A stretch of DNA of 64,000 bases from CAZSDU01 sp964605775 (GCA_964605775.1 CAZSDU010000006.1:1-64000); one strand, 5' to 3'; shown: positions 33,890 through 42,854, counted from the first letter of the stretch. Numbers and translations: made by a program. The notes: generated by a model from the sequence alone, not told the origin.

Positions 33890-35200
33890 ATGAAAACATT
33901 AACACGCTCTAAAAAAATCGGGATGGTGTCGCTGGGGTGTGCCAAGAACCTTGTGGATACAGAGCGTTTAATGAAACAAATGGAGGCCAACCATTTCACC
34001 CTCATTCCTGATCCATCGGAAAATGATCAGATTGACGTTATCATTATCAATACTTGCGGATTTATCACGGATGCCAAACAGGAATCCATTGATGCCATCC
34101 TTCAGTTTGTCAGGGCAAAAGAATCTGGTCTCGTTAAGGAAATCTTCGTGATGGGTTGTCTCACTCAACGTTATGGCACAAGGCTTGCCCACGAAATCCC
34201 TGAAGTTGATGGTTTTTTTGGCATTGCTGATCATGAAAAAATAATTTCCCGGCTGGGTGGCCATTACAAGTTTGAATTAATTGGTGAACGACGAATTTCA
34301 ACCCCGGCACATTATGCTTATCTTAAAATTGCCGAAGGCTGTGACCGTCAATGCTCCTTTTGTGTCATTCCGTCAATCCGGGGAAAGCATGTTTCCCGAT
34401 CCATGAATGAAATTCTGATCGAAGCACACAAACTCGCCGACAGCGGAGTTAAGGAATTGATCCTTATTTCCCAGGATACTACCTATTACGGACTTGACCT
34501 GAATAAGAAAAGACAACTTCCCGAGCTCCTTAAAAAACTCTCAGATATACCTGTATTTGAATGGATCAGGCTTCATTACACATTTCCCGCCGGATTTCCC
34601 ATGGAGATCCTTCAGATCATGAAACATGCACCCAACATCTGCCAGTACATTGATATTCCCTTACAGCATGCCAGTACCAGAATACTGAAATCAATGAAGC
34701 GGAATATGAGCTTTGAAAAAAGCAGTGAACTTGTATTAAAAATCAGGGACATGCTCCCGGAGGCCGCCATCCGGACCACTTTTATCGTGGGATATCCAGG
34801 AGAAACGGATAATGAATATGCAGAACTTGAACGATTTGTTAAAAATTGCAAATTTGAAAGAATGGGGGTATTCACCTATTCCCATGAAGAAGGTAGCGGT
34901 GCTTATACGCTAAAAGATAATGTCCCTGCAACAGTTAAGAAGCAAAGAGTAGCTAAACTGATGCACATCCAGGAAGAAATATCATACGCTTCGAATACAA
35001 AGAAAATAGGAAGGACCATGAAGGTGGTTATCGATGCTCTCGAAAATGAGCATTATATCGGCCGGTCTGAGTTTGATTCTCCGGAAATCGACAATGAAGT
35101 TTTAATTAAAAAGTCGAATAGAACCCTTCAAATTGGAAATTTCTATCCAGTGAAAATTATTCACGCAGGTAATTTTGAATTATTTGCCGAACTCATTTAA
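33890..35200 (+). CDS. rimO: Ribosomal protein S12 methylthiotransferase
   Basis: About 436 aa from the ATG at 33890. An upstream frame to 33800 overlaps ftsY and is not part of the protein. The UPF0004 domain holds Cys in VSLGCAKNLVDTE, IINTCGFI and MGCLTQRYG; the radical SAM motif CDRQCSFCVIP follows near residue 150, and a TRAM domain ends the protein (about 370-436). It adds a methylthio group to the conserved Asp of ribosomal protein S12. RimO rather than MiaB because of the CAKN..D opening and the SFCVIPSIRGKH context. It shares a transcript with ftsY. Confidence 0.96.
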   Translation: MKTLTRSKKIGMVSLGCAKNLVDTERLMKQMEANHFTLIPDPSENDQIDVIIINTCGFITDAKQESIDAILQFVRAKESGLVKEIFVMGCLTQRYGTRLAHEIPEVDGFFGIADHEKIISRLGGHYKFELIGERRISTPAHYAYLKIAEGCDRQCSFCVIPSIRGKHVSRSMNEILIEAHKLADSGVKELILISQDTTYYGLDLNKKRQLPELLKKLSDIPVFEWIRLHYTFPAGFPMEILQIMKHAPNICQYIDIPLQHASTRILKSMKRNMSFEKSSELVLKIRDMLPEAAIRTTFIVGYPGETDNEYAELERFVKNCKFERMGVFTYSHEEGSGAYTLKDNVPATVKKQRVAKLMHIQEEISYASNTKKIGRTMKVVIDALENEHYIGRSEFDSPEIDNEVLIKKSNRTLQIGNFYPVKIIHAGNFELFAELI

Positions 35201-35206
35201 TTTTGC
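35175..35206 (+). promoter_or_regulatory. Promoter for the MORN-like gene (-33 TTTG, -7 TAATTTTG)
   Basis: TTTG at 35175-35178 and TAATTTTG at 35199-35206 are 20 bp apart. The boxes straddle the end of rimO, and the predicted start lies about 16 nt before the next ATG. Confidence 0.65.
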
Positions 35207-35227
35207 AGACCTAATAAACATAAAACC

Positions 35228-36007
35228 ATGAAAAATATTATCCTCTTGCTGTTTGTCATGATTATTGTGACACCCTCTTTCCTGAATGCCCAGGTAAAAC
35301 CTGTGGATGGCATGCTCAATGATACCATAAACAGGTGGGATGAGAAAAAAATGAAAACCGGATACTGGGAGGAGAAACTTGGAGAATTAACCTTAAAAGG
35401 TTTTTATGTCAGTAATCAGAAAACAGGTAATTGGGCCTCTTTTTATGCAAACAATACCTTATCTAAACTTGAATATTTTTCAAATGGAGTCAGGGATGGA
35501 ATTTCCATTCAGTTTGACCGCAGAAGTAAAATTTCCCAATTGGAATATTACAAGAATGGCCTTCTTCATGGACCTTCAGTGACCTACAACCAGTATACTG
35601 ATTACCCTTCGTCAGAATCACATTACCTCAATGGTAAAAAAAATGGAGTGACCCGTTTGTTTTATGACAATAATAAGCTTCAGGAAGAATCATATTATAA
35701 GGATGATTTGAAAGACGGATCTTCCAAATGGTTTGATAAAAATGGCAGAACCCTGGCTGAATATAATTATAAAATGGGAAAATTTGAAGGCTTGCAAAAA
35801 ACCTTTTATGAAAATGATACCATTCAGTCCCTGGTGACGTATATAAATGATCAGATGTCAGGCCCCACCAATGAATATTACAGGAATGGCGTGCTTAAAA
35901 CTTCTGGTCAGTTTGTGAATGGTCTTAAAGAAGGGACCTGGACGGAGTACGATGAAACCGGCAAGGCCATTAAAATAATTAAATATAAAGCAGGGATTGT
36001 CAAATGA
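35228..36007 (+). CDS. Secreted MORN-variant (YwqK-like) repeat protein
   Basis: Protein of 259 aa with a signal peptide (cleavage near LNAQV, about 21). The mature part is made of about eight beta-hairpin repeats of the type GYWEEKLG, GNWASFYANN, DGISIQF, NGLLHGPSVTYNQ, KNGVTRLFYDNN, which fit the MORN_2/YwqK repeat. Some database entries call this family an antitoxin; there is no toxin gene beside it, and a secreted scaffold role is more likely. Its stop codon overlaps the thioesterase start (ATGA), so the two are coupled. Confidence 0.85.
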   Translation: MKNIILLLFVMIIVTPSFLNAQVKPVDGMLNDTINRWDEKKMKTGYWEEKLGELTLKGFYVSNQKTGNWASFYANNTLSKLEYFSNGVRDGISIQFDRRSKISQLEYYKNGLLHGPSVTYNQYTDYPSSESHYLNGKKNGVTRLFYDNNKLQEESYYKDDLKDGSSKWFDKNGRTLAEYNYKMGKFEGLQKTFYENDTIQSLVTYINDQMSGPTNEYYRNGVLKTSGQFVNGLKEGTWTEYDETGKAIKIIKYKAGIVK

Positions 36008-36435
36008 AAAAGATTGAAAACCCCTATTTACATCTTGAGGGTTATTATTGTTTCGGATGTGCCCCTGACAATCCCAACGGACTTCATATGAACTTTCAGG
36101 AAGGGGCAGAGGAAGAAATAATCTCTGTATGGGAGCCAACTCCTTTTTTCCAGGGTTACCTGAATGTTTTACATGGGGGGATTCAGGCAACGTTGATGGA
36201 TGAAATCGCAAGCTGGACTGTTTATGCCAAATTAAACATCTCAGGAGTGACTTCCAAAGCTGAAATCCGTTACAAAAAAGCCGTTTATATTGACCAGGGC
36301 CCAATAACACTGAAAGCCATCCTTGTGAGAATGCGAAAAAACCTGGCAGATGTTTCTGTTAAACTCTATTCATCAAAAGGGGAACTGTCAGCAGAAGGGA
36401 ACTTTACGTTTTTTACTTTCCCAAAGTCCACCTAG
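36004..36435 (+). CDS. Hotdog-fold thioesterase, PaaI-like
   Basis: Protein of 143 aa. The hotdog catalytic region is NVLHGGIQATLMDEIASW near residue 57 (HGGI, DE), typical of PaaI/acyl-CoA thioesterase families, and the N-terminus has a CFGCAPDNPNGLHM motif common to this subgroup. It would hydrolyse acyl-CoA or related thioesters in the cytoplasm. Its substrate is unknown. It shares 4 nt with the upstream MORN gene and converges with the small lipoprotein ORF by 4 nt. Confidence 0.88.
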   Translation: MKKIENPYLHLEGYYCFGCAPDNPNGLHMNFQEGAEEEIISVWEPTPFFQGYLNVLHGGIQATLMDEIASWTVYAKLNISGVTSKAEIRYKKAVYIDQGPITLKAILVRMRKNLADVSVKLYSSKGELSAEGNFTFFTFPKST

Positions 36436-36656
36436 AATTTCCTGCTATTTCTGATGACATAATCTTTTCTGACCGGCTTGGATTTGAAGTTGTACCTAAG
36501 GTTGTAATTATTCCGGTTCTTTTTGATCTTCACCATTTTCTGCTGATTGTTCGTATTGCAAAGAGTCATTCTGGATTTGCAGGATACAAGAACAGAGCCT
36601 ATTAGAAAATTCAATATAAAGATGAAGGAGAAACGAAATAACCATTTTGACTTCAT
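36432..36656 (-). CDS. Small lipoprotein of unknown function
   Basis: About 74 aa from the ATG at 36656. A lysine start, a 20-residue hydrophobic core and SVLVSCKSR form a lipoprotein signal (Cys about 26). The mature 48 aa are basic and Asn/Lys/Arg-rich (KNRNNYNLRYNFKSK). I do not recognise the family. The real coding status is supported by the signal and by a TAAATTTG promoter word at 36693-36686, but no -33 box is clear. It is convergent with the thioesterase gene, and its promoter faces away from the uptake locus. Confidence 0.55.
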   Translation of the reverse strand: MKSKWLFRFSFIFILNFLIGSVLVSCKSRMTLCNTNNQQKMVKIKKNRNNYNLRYNFKSKPVRKDYVIRNSRKF

Positions 36657-36685
36657 AGCAGAGAAAATCATCTTTAAAGCGCTTA

Positions 36686-36693
36686 CAAATTTA
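36686..36693 (-). promoter_or_regulatory. Putative -7 element for the small lipoprotein
   Basis: The minus strand reads TAAATTTG, matching TAnnTTTG, 30 nt before the ATG at 36656. No -33 TTTG is seen at the expected distance, so confidence is limited. Confidence 0.4.
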
Positions 36694-36725
36694 TTAAATA
36701 TCTGGTTTCGGGAAGAAAAAAATTT

Positions 36726-36733
36726 TACTTTTG
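36726..36733 (+). promoter_or_regulatory. Putative -7 element for the uptake locus
   Basis: TACTTTTG matches TAnnTTTG, 64 nt before the first T9SS gene. The leader from about 36739 to 36796 is too short for a cobalamin riboswitch and lacks a recognisable B12 box. Confidence 0.5.
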
Positions 36734-36796
36734 CAGGATTACGTCAAATCTACTCAGGAATATTAAGGAATTGATTATCAATTAAAAATTTCGAAT

Positions 36797-38110
36797 ATGA
36801 AAAAAATAACCATGCACAAATCAATCCGGATCACGCTGACCCTTATCATACTTGCATCATTTCAATTAAATGCTCAGAAAAATGAATGGCTGAACCAGGT
36901 CATAACCGTTAATAGCGGTAAATATGAGACTACTCCTCCTTTTGTGGATTATGTTACTGTACAAACCTATAATCCTGTAAATCATCAAACCTTGATTTTT
37001 GATAGAATCTATACCCAGTCTGCCCAGGACGTTGTCATTAAGGGTGATTATGCCTATGTTGCTGCAGGGGATTCCCTTATCATGTATAATATCAATAACC
37101 ATCAACGGGTGGTTGCAAAATCTGACTCTGGCATTAATAAGCTCTATGTTTATAATAATCGCTTGATTGTCAGTAAACAATGGCCTATCAAACGCTTCTT
37201 CGTAGAAGTCCTTGATGCCACTGATCTTTCTCTGGTTGCCAGAATTCAGAATATTTCAGGGGATTGTGCGGGAATTGTTGCTGATGGAGATTCCATTTAT
37301 ATTGCAGTTCCAGGGGGTTTCGGAACAACTGTTGGGAAAATTGCCGTGCTGAGCACCAACCCCTGGTCATTGGTCAGAGAAATCAACCTGGGGACTGATG
37401 CCCTTGGAATTTGGAACCTGTATAATTTTAATGGTCATATTTTTTCTGTTAACCGTACCCTGATCGGTGGAAATCCAATCGGAAGCATTTCAAGATATAC
37501 TTTGTATACATATACATACTTAAACAAAGTCTTTAATGTGACCCTGGGGGATGGCATTGGCATATATAATAACCTGCTCTATGTAAACATGAATAACGGG
37601 ATAGGAACCATCAATCTGTCCAACCTTCTGATTGCAGATACCGCCTTGATTCCTGACCTTGGATTCGTAAACCGGATTTTCATTACATCGGGTGGAATTG
37701 AATATGTTAACGGAGATATCTTTCTTAATATAGGCAATAGAATTAATTTTGGAGTTTGCGTTCAGTATACCTCCTCCGGCGATTCAATTTCTTCCTATGT
37801 GACCGGAATCAATGCCGATGCCCTGGCTTTCGATTACAGAACTCCTGTTGGGATTGATAATGTTTCTGAAAAAATTAACCTGGAGTTTTATCCAAATCCT
37901 GTTCGAGATGATGTCTGGATTAGCATTCCCGGCAATATTTCAATGACTGACATTGAAATCTCTGATCTGATGGGTAAATCCTGTATTAGAGAACAAGTCA
38001 ATGGTAAAAATTTAATCAGTATCAGTTGTACAGACTTGAAACCTGGTATTTATTTTATCACTGTATGGACCAGCCAGGGAAAATGCACTAAAAAATTTGT
38101 TAAACATTAG
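36797..38110 (+). CDS. T9SS-secreted surface protein with beta-propeller-like domain
   Basis: Protein of 437 aa with a signal peptide ending near LNAQK (residue about 25). Residues about 40-345 contain repeating YAYVAAGDSLIMYN, KLYVYNNRLIVSK, GIYNNLLYVN-type blades, probably a YncE/NHL-like propeller. The last 80 residues are a type IX sorting domain, marked by LEFYPNPVRDDVWISI and GIYFITVW, ending in KKFVKH. Thus it is exported through T9SS to the cell surface. It heads the locus of a TonB receptor and a BtuG-like lipoprotein. Ligand binding is inferred, not shown. Confidence 0.85.
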   Translation: MKKITMHKSIRITLTLIILASFQLNAQKNEWLNQVITVNSGKYETTPPFVDYVTVQTYNPVNHQTLIFDRIYTQSAQDVVIKGDYAYVAAGDSLIMYNINNHQRVVAKSDSGINKLYVYNNRLIVSKQWPIKRFFVEVLDATDLSLVARIQNISGDCAGIVADGDSIYIAVPGGFGTTVGKIAVLSTNPWSLVREINLGTDALGIWNLYNFNGHIFSVNRTLIGGNPIGSISRYTLYTYTYLNKVFNVTLGDGIGIYNNLLYVNMNNGIGTINLSNLLIADTALIPDLGFVNRIFITSGGIEYVNGDIFLNIGNRINFGVCVQYTSSGDSISSYVTGINADALAFDYRTPVGIDNVSEKINLEFYPNPVRDDVWISIPGNISMTDIEISDLMGKSCIREQVNGKNLISISCTDLKPGIYFITVWTSQGKCTKKFVKH

Positions 38111-38150
38111 GAGTCATATATTCTTCATTTCCGTTGTTTAAGTATTTACA

Positions 38151-39155
38151 ATGAAATTATTAGCAGAATATCTGATCTTCATAATCGTTTTATCCTGCGG
38201 CATAACTTCAGCAAGTTTTTCACAGTTTCCGCCTCCTGCCGGTCAAGTCGGCTCGACTGCCATTCATTGTGACAGCTCTATTTTCATAGGCTGGGCAAAA
38301 TCATGTACAGCGAACAGGGGATATATAAATGTTGCCGATACCAGCGAGTATTACGGAGGTTCCAATAGGGCTTCCTATGGGAACGAATACATGACCTCTG
38401 ATAAAGCTGATAACTTTGTGCTGAGCCTTGGCGATGGAGGATCAGCAACACTGTCGTTTGAAAACCCGATGTCCAATGGACCTGGCTTTGATTTTGCCGT
38501 GTTTGAAAATAGTTTTGGAGATGAATTTCTGGAACTTGCTTTTATTGAAGTCAGTTCTGATGGAATTCGTTTTGTAAGGTTTCCATCGGTTTCTTTGACT
38601 CAGTCAGATATTCAAACCAATACATTTGGAACCATTGACGCTACAAAAATCCATAATCTGGCGGGGAAATACCGTGTATTGTTTGGTACCCCTTTCGACC
38701 TCGATGACCTGAAGGATAGTGTAGACATCGATCTTAATCATGTTGTGAAAATAAGGGTAATCGATGTTGTAGGCTGCATCCAGAATGAATTTGCAACAAG
38801 AGATGGCAGCGGAAATATCATTAACGATCCATGGCCAACACCATTTAATACAGGAGGATTTGATCTGGATGCCATCGGGGTGATCCACTTTGCAAGTCAG
38901 GGAGTAAATGATTCTCAACCATTACTGGACATACAGGTCTTTCCGAATCCTGTTTCAGACTGGCTGACTATCCATGTTTCAGGTCATCACCTCTTGAGCC
39001 TGAAAATCCTGGATCTATCTGGAAGAATTCTGCACCAATTACCCATAGAACAGCATTCAAAGATTGACCTGAAATCTTTTCCTCAGGGGATTTATCTGTT
39101 ACAATTCTCAACGCCTGAGGGTCAATCGTTTTTCAGAAAACTTTCCAAACTTTAA
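38151..39155 (+). CDS. T9SS-secreted surface protein
   Basis: Protein of 334 aa with a signal peptide (cleavage near SFSQF, about 26). The main domain (about 30-245) has GFDFAVFENSFGDEFLELAFIEVS near residue 101, with beta-rich segments rich in Asp/Gly, and the late GGFDLDAIGVIHF, a pattern of surface proteins encoded beside TonB receptors in Bacteroidota B12-related loci. The C-terminus is a type IX sorting domain (IQVFPNPVSDWLTI..GIYLLQF). It ends just before the receptor gene. Its role, probably ligand capture or docking, is inferred from neighbours. Confidence 0.82.
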   Translation: MKLLAEYLIFIIVLSCGITSASFSQFPPPAGQVGSTAIHCDSSIFIGWAKSCTANRGYINVADTSEYYGGSNRASYGNEYMTSDKADNFVLSLGDGGSATLSFENPMSNGPGFDFAVFENSFGDEFLELAFIEVSSDGIRFVRFPSVSLTQSDIQTNTFGTIDATKIHNLAGKYRVLFGTPFDLDDLKDSVDIDLNHVVKIRVIDVVGCIQNEFATRDGSGNIINDPWPTPFNTGGFDLDAIGVIHFASQGVNDSQPLLDIQVFPNPVSDWLTIHVSGHHLLSLKILDLSGRILHQLPIEQHSKIDLKSFPQGIYLLQFSTPEGQSFFRKLSKL

Positions 39156-39156
39156 A

Positions 39157-41082
39157 CTGCTGAAAAACCTTAGATTCATTTTATTCCTTGCCGCGATCTC
39201 CGGTATCTGTTCCGGCCTGTTGGCTCAGAATATGGAGGATACCTTACATTTGCCCGAGTTTGAGGTTAAAGCAAATTATGTGATCGATAATCATGGATTT
39301 AAACGGATTAAATTCGATTCCATTACCCTGATTCCTCACATAGCTTCAGATCTTTCACTCATACTTTCTGAATATTCTACCATTTTTGTTAAATCATATG
39401 GAAACGGAACCCTTGCCACACCTTCCTTTCGGGGGACAACCGCACAACATACACAGGTACAGTGGAACGGGATAAACCTCAATTCTCCTATGCTCGGACA
39501 GATAGACCTGTCTCAGATTCCGGTTGCTCAGTTTGAAAAGATAGAGATACTCTATGGTGCGGCAGGAATTGCACTCACCAGCGGAGCTTTCGGAGGTGTG
39601 ATCAATATGGTGAGTAGCCCTGATTGGAATAATAGATTTAATATAATGGGAGCTCAGAGCTTCGCCAGCTTCGACAATTACTCCACCAATGTCAGCCTGG
39701 CTATGGGTAACAGCCATTTACAATCGCATACAAAAATCAATTATTCTTCGAGCCTGAATGATTTTCCATATTTTAATGATCAGTTGCAGGAAAAGGTGTA
39801 TCAACAAAATGCTTCATTTAAACAATTTGGAATTTCTCAGGAGTTCTATTGGAAATTAAAAGATAAGCACCTTTTTTCTGCCCGGTTATGGTATAGCCAA
39901 TCCGATCGCAACCTTCCACCAACCATCCTTTCTGACCCAAACCAATCGGAAAAGCAGAAAGATGATATTTTACGCGCCATTATTGAATATAAATATGTCG
40001 AAAAAAAGTATCATTTCATGATCCATTCGGCTTTATCCGACCAGTTCATGAACTATCGGAACGACAGTTTGAATTCCAATCATCAAGTTTATACCTGGAT
40101 TAACAGAGCTCGCTTCACGTATAACGGAATTAAGAAGCTCAGTCTTAAGCCAGGGTTAGATTTCAATTATGACTGGGCTTTCTCAGATGGTTACCAGGGG
40201 ATGAAAACCAGAATTACCACCAGTTTATTTGCTGAGATTTTTTATGATATTTCCAAGAAAATTAAGGGATCAATGGTGTTTCGTGAGGAATTGATCGATG
40301 GAAAATTTATGCCTGTCATTTCAACCCTTGGAATGGAATATAAACCGTTTAACAAAATTAATTTTGTTCTTTCATCAAACATTGCCAGGAATTACAGATT
40401 TCCGACCCTGAATGAACTGTACTGGAGCCCGGGAGGAAACCCAGACCTCAAACCTGAGCTGGATTATATCGTGGAACTCGGTAGCACATATAATTTATTA
40501 TCACATCACGGCAATTTGTTTCTTGAGGCCTCATTATCAGGATATTATTCCTGGATATATGACATGATTGTATGGATTCCAATGGAAGAAAATATAAGCC
40601 TTTGGCGGCCTGAGAATGTCAATGAGGTTCTAGCCCGCGGGTTTGAATTCAGTCTGAATCTGAAATGGACTATTTTTGGATTTGACCTGGGATTAAAAAA
40701 TAATTATTCCTATAATCGATCTACTTATGAGAAGTCATCTTCACCCAATGATCAGAAACAGGGTAAACAATTGATTTATACCCCGCTGAATTCATTAAAC
40801 AGCATGATTTCTATTGAAAAATGGAAATTCTTCCTCAGGTATAATTTTATGTTTATCGGGAAAAGATTTACCTCTAATGATAACCTTTCCTACATGCCTG
40901 CGTATAACTTATCTAATATTATTTTAGGAAAGAATATTAATTTGAAAAATATTTGTTTAACTTTACAAGCAGAAATTAAGAACCTGTTCAATCTCGACTA
41001 TCAGTCAATTAAAAACAGACCGATGCCGGGTATTAATTATGGATTAACAATAAAAGTTTCATTTATCAAAGGAAACAGGTAG
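39157..41082 (+). CDS. BtuB-like TonB-dependent outer-membrane receptor
   Basis: About 641 aa if it starts at the CTG at 39157. That start gives LKNLRFILFLAAISG.. LLAQ, a good signal peptide. The frame between a stop at 39070 and the TTG at 39220 has no ATG, GTG or TTG, and the TTG at 39220 lies inside the signal. A plug domain (LATPSFRGTTAQHTQVQWNG, VINMVSS) and a beta-barrel follow, ending in SFIKGNR. The first CTG is 1 nt after the upstream stop codon, so translation may be coupled. It is most like cobalamin/BtuB-type receptors by context. If a sequencing error hides an ATG, the start would change. Confidence 0.85.
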   Translation: MLKNLRFILFLAAISGICSGLLAQNMEDTLHLPEFEVKANYVIDNHGFKRIKFDSITLIPHIASDLSLILSEYSTIFVKSYGNGTLATPSFRGTTAQHTQVQWNGINLNSPMLGQIDLSQIPVAQFEKIEILYGAAGIALTSGAFGGVINMVSSPDWNNRFNIMGAQSFASFDNYSTNVSLAMGNSHLQSHTKINYSSSLNDFPYFNDQLQEKVYQQNASFKQFGISQEFYWKLKDKHLFSARLWYSQSDRNLPPTILSDPNQSEKQKDDILRAIIEYKYVEKKYHFMIHSALSDQFMNYRNDSLNSNHQVYTWINRARFTYNGIKKLSLKPGLDFNYDWAFSDGYQGMKTRITTSLFAEIFYDISKKIKGSMVFREELIDGKFMPVISTLGMEYKPFNKINFVLSSNIARNYRFPTLNELYWSPGGNPDLKPELDYIVELGSTYNLLSHHGNLFLEASLSGYYSWIYDMIVWIPMEENISLWRPENVNEVLARGFEFSLNLKWTIFGFDLGLKNNYSYNRSTYEKSSSPNDQKQGKQLIYTPLNSLNSMISIEKWKFFLRYNFMFIGKRFTSNDNLSYMPAYNLSNIILGKNINLKNICLTLQAEIKNLFNLDYQSIKNRPMPGINYGLTIKVSFIKGNR

Positions 41083-41099
41083 AAGTTCAATCAAAATCA

Positions 41100-42221
41100 T
41101 TGACCGTGAAGGTAACCCACCACAATTTAAATATCACCTTAATTATTTTTTTTACCCTTGCAATAACTGTCCTTACTTCTTGTTCAAAGGATCCCATCAG
41201 GGAAATAACGGATGATCCCGATACAACGACGATTCACACTTCATACACAAATGGCATTTTTATTATCAATGAAGGTAATTATAACTGGGGCAATGCCACC
41301 ATATCTTTCATTGACGAGAAAACAGGGAATGTTCAGCAAAACATTTTCCAGAAAGCAAACCAACGGAGCCTTGGTGATGTCGCTCAATCCATGGGAATTT
41401 TCAGGGATTATGGTTTGATCTTAGTGAACAATTCTAACAAAGTAGAAGTAGTGGCCTTGAAAGATTTTAAATCCGTAAAATCCATTACTGGATTTACATC
41501 CCCAAGATATCTTGCCATTGTTGACTCAAATAAAGCTTATGTGTCTAATCTTAAAAAAGACATTACGGTCATTAACCTGAAAGATTTTACTGTCGAGAGA
41601 ACGATCCAAACTCCAACCTGGACTGAGGGTTTGATTAAGTTTGACCATTATGTTTTCGTGACTAGTATTGGAAATTATTATTCTTCCAATATGAACCGCA
41701 AGGCTCAGATTTATATCATTGATGTTGATAAGGATATCATTGTAGATAGTATTGTAACTGGCAAGGAACCCATGGGCATCGTAATGGATAGAAAACAGAA
41801 AATCTGGGTTTTGTGCACTGGCGGATATGATCATTTTGAAGCACCAAGTCTATTACGCATTGATCCTGGCTTACGCCTGATCGAGAAAACATTTACATTC
41901 CCTTTAAATAGTGGGATTCCTTCCCGTTTGTGTATCAACCCGACTGCTGACACCTTATATTTTATTAAAGATGGTATTTATCAAATGCCGGTCGCATCGG
42001 CTGAACTTCCATCCGCTTCTTTTATCAAGTCTGAAGGAAGGTTGTTCTACGGATTGTCCATCCATCCACGAAGTGGGGCAATATTTGTCTCCGATGCCAT
42101 AGATTATGTTCAGAGTGGAATGGTTTATCAATATCATCAGAAAACTGGTCAGTTAATTAAATCATATACCGCCGGTCGTATTCCCGGGTCATTCTGTTTT
42201 ACTTCCCAAACCGGAAATTAG
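41100..42221 (+). CDS. BtuG-like surface beta-propeller lipoprotein (DUF5074/YncE family)
   Basis: Protein of 373 aa with GTG/ATG-region start near 41100 and a lipobox VLTSCSK (Cys about 28). The rest is a propeller with repeats such as NGIFIINEGNYNWGNATISFID, AYVSNLKKDITVINL, GKEPMGIVMDRKQKIWVLCTGG and PRSGAIFVSDAIDY. This is the organisation of BtuG, the surface lipoprotein that binds B12 tightly and passes it to BtuB in Bacteroidota. It directly follows the receptor (17 nt). The family is well supported; B12 as ligand is by analogy. It converges with and overlaps the NUDIX gene by 33 nt. Confidence 0.83.
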   Translation: MTVKVTHHNLNITLIIFFTLAITVLTSCSKDPIREITDDPDTTTIHTSYTNGIFIINEGNYNWGNATISFIDEKTGNVQQNIFQKANQRSLGDVAQSMGIFRDYGLILVNNSNKVEVVALKDFKSVKSITGFTSPRYLAIVDSNKAYVSNLKKDITVINLKDFTVERTIQTPTWTEGLIKFDHYVFVTSIGNYYSSNMNRKAQIYIIDVDKDIIVDSIVTGKEPMGIVMDRKQKIWVLCTGGYDHFEAPSLLRIDPGLRLIEKTFTFPLNSGIPSRLCINPTADTLYFIKDGIYQMPVASAELPSASFIKSEGRLFYGLSIHPRSGAIFVSDAIDYVQSGMVYQYHQKTGQLIKSYTAGRIPGSFCFTSQTGN

Positions 42222-42854
42222 TATTCCGGCAGATTTTATAAGTTCCTGGAACTCTGATAAAATCATTGCCGTCGCCCCCCAAACAATATGTTCATTGATT
42301 TCCCAGCAAGGGACGCTGAAACTGAAACCAAGCTTTATTTTTATTCTCCGGGTTTTAATGTTTTGCTCGTTCATTAAGTCACTTATACGTACTTCAATGA
42401 TCTCTGCTACTTCTCTGGGATCAGGTATAAAATCAGGTCGGCTTTTGGTAAACCCGATAAATGGGCTTACCATATAATTACTTGGAGGAATGTAAAGGGG
42501 TGTCAATTCTCCCAAAAAATGAATGGTTGAAGCAAGAATTCCAATTTCTTCTTGGGACTCTCTGATAGCAGTCCCCCATAGGTCAGGGTCAAAATTCTCA
42601 AACTTACCTCCGGGTAAGCTGATCTGGGATGAATGAACGCCATGATAGTCAGGTCTCTGGATAAGTACAAAAGACATCTCTTCCTGATACGGATAAAGAA
42701 GAATCAAAACACTGCTTCTTAACGGATTTTCAGGTTTAATTCTCCTCCATTTGGTAATCCGCTTCAAAGAAGACATTCTTGATTGGGCCGAAATTCCTGG
42801 TAAAGTACCTGATAATCTATCTTTTAACTTCGAAATAATAATTTCAGAATTCAT
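42189..42854 (-). CDS. NUDIX hydrolase, CoA pyrophosphatase-like
   Basis: Protein of 221 aa. The Nudix box is GGKFENFDPDLWGTAIRESQEEIG near residue 97 (GX5EX7REUXEEXG with minor variation), preceded by SSVLILLYPYQEEMSFVLIQRPD and followed by the GELTPLYIPPSNYMVSPFIG segment typical of CoA pyrophosphatases (YeaB/NudL-like). It would cleave CoA or related pyrophosphates. The gene faces the uptake locus and its end overlaps that of the BtuG-like gene. Upstream of its start lies the ncRNA region, in the opposite orientation. Confidence 0.85.
   Translation of the reverse strand: MNSEIIISKLKDRLSGTLPGISAQSRMSSLKRITKWRRIKPENPLRSSVLILLYPYQEEMSFVLIQRPDYHGVHSSQISLPGGKFENFDPDLWGTAIRESQEEIGILASTIHFLGELTPLYIPPSNYMVSPFIGFTKSRPDFIPDPREVAEIIEVRISDLMNEQNIKTRRIKIKLGFSFSVPCWEINEHIVWGATAMILSEFQELIKSAGILISGLGSKTE

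Noticed and set aside
35228..36007. Antitoxin of a toxin-antitoxin pair, as YwqK-type entries are sometimes named
   Set aside because: The protein has a signal peptide and MORN-like repeats, and the gene next to it is a thioesterase, not a toxin.
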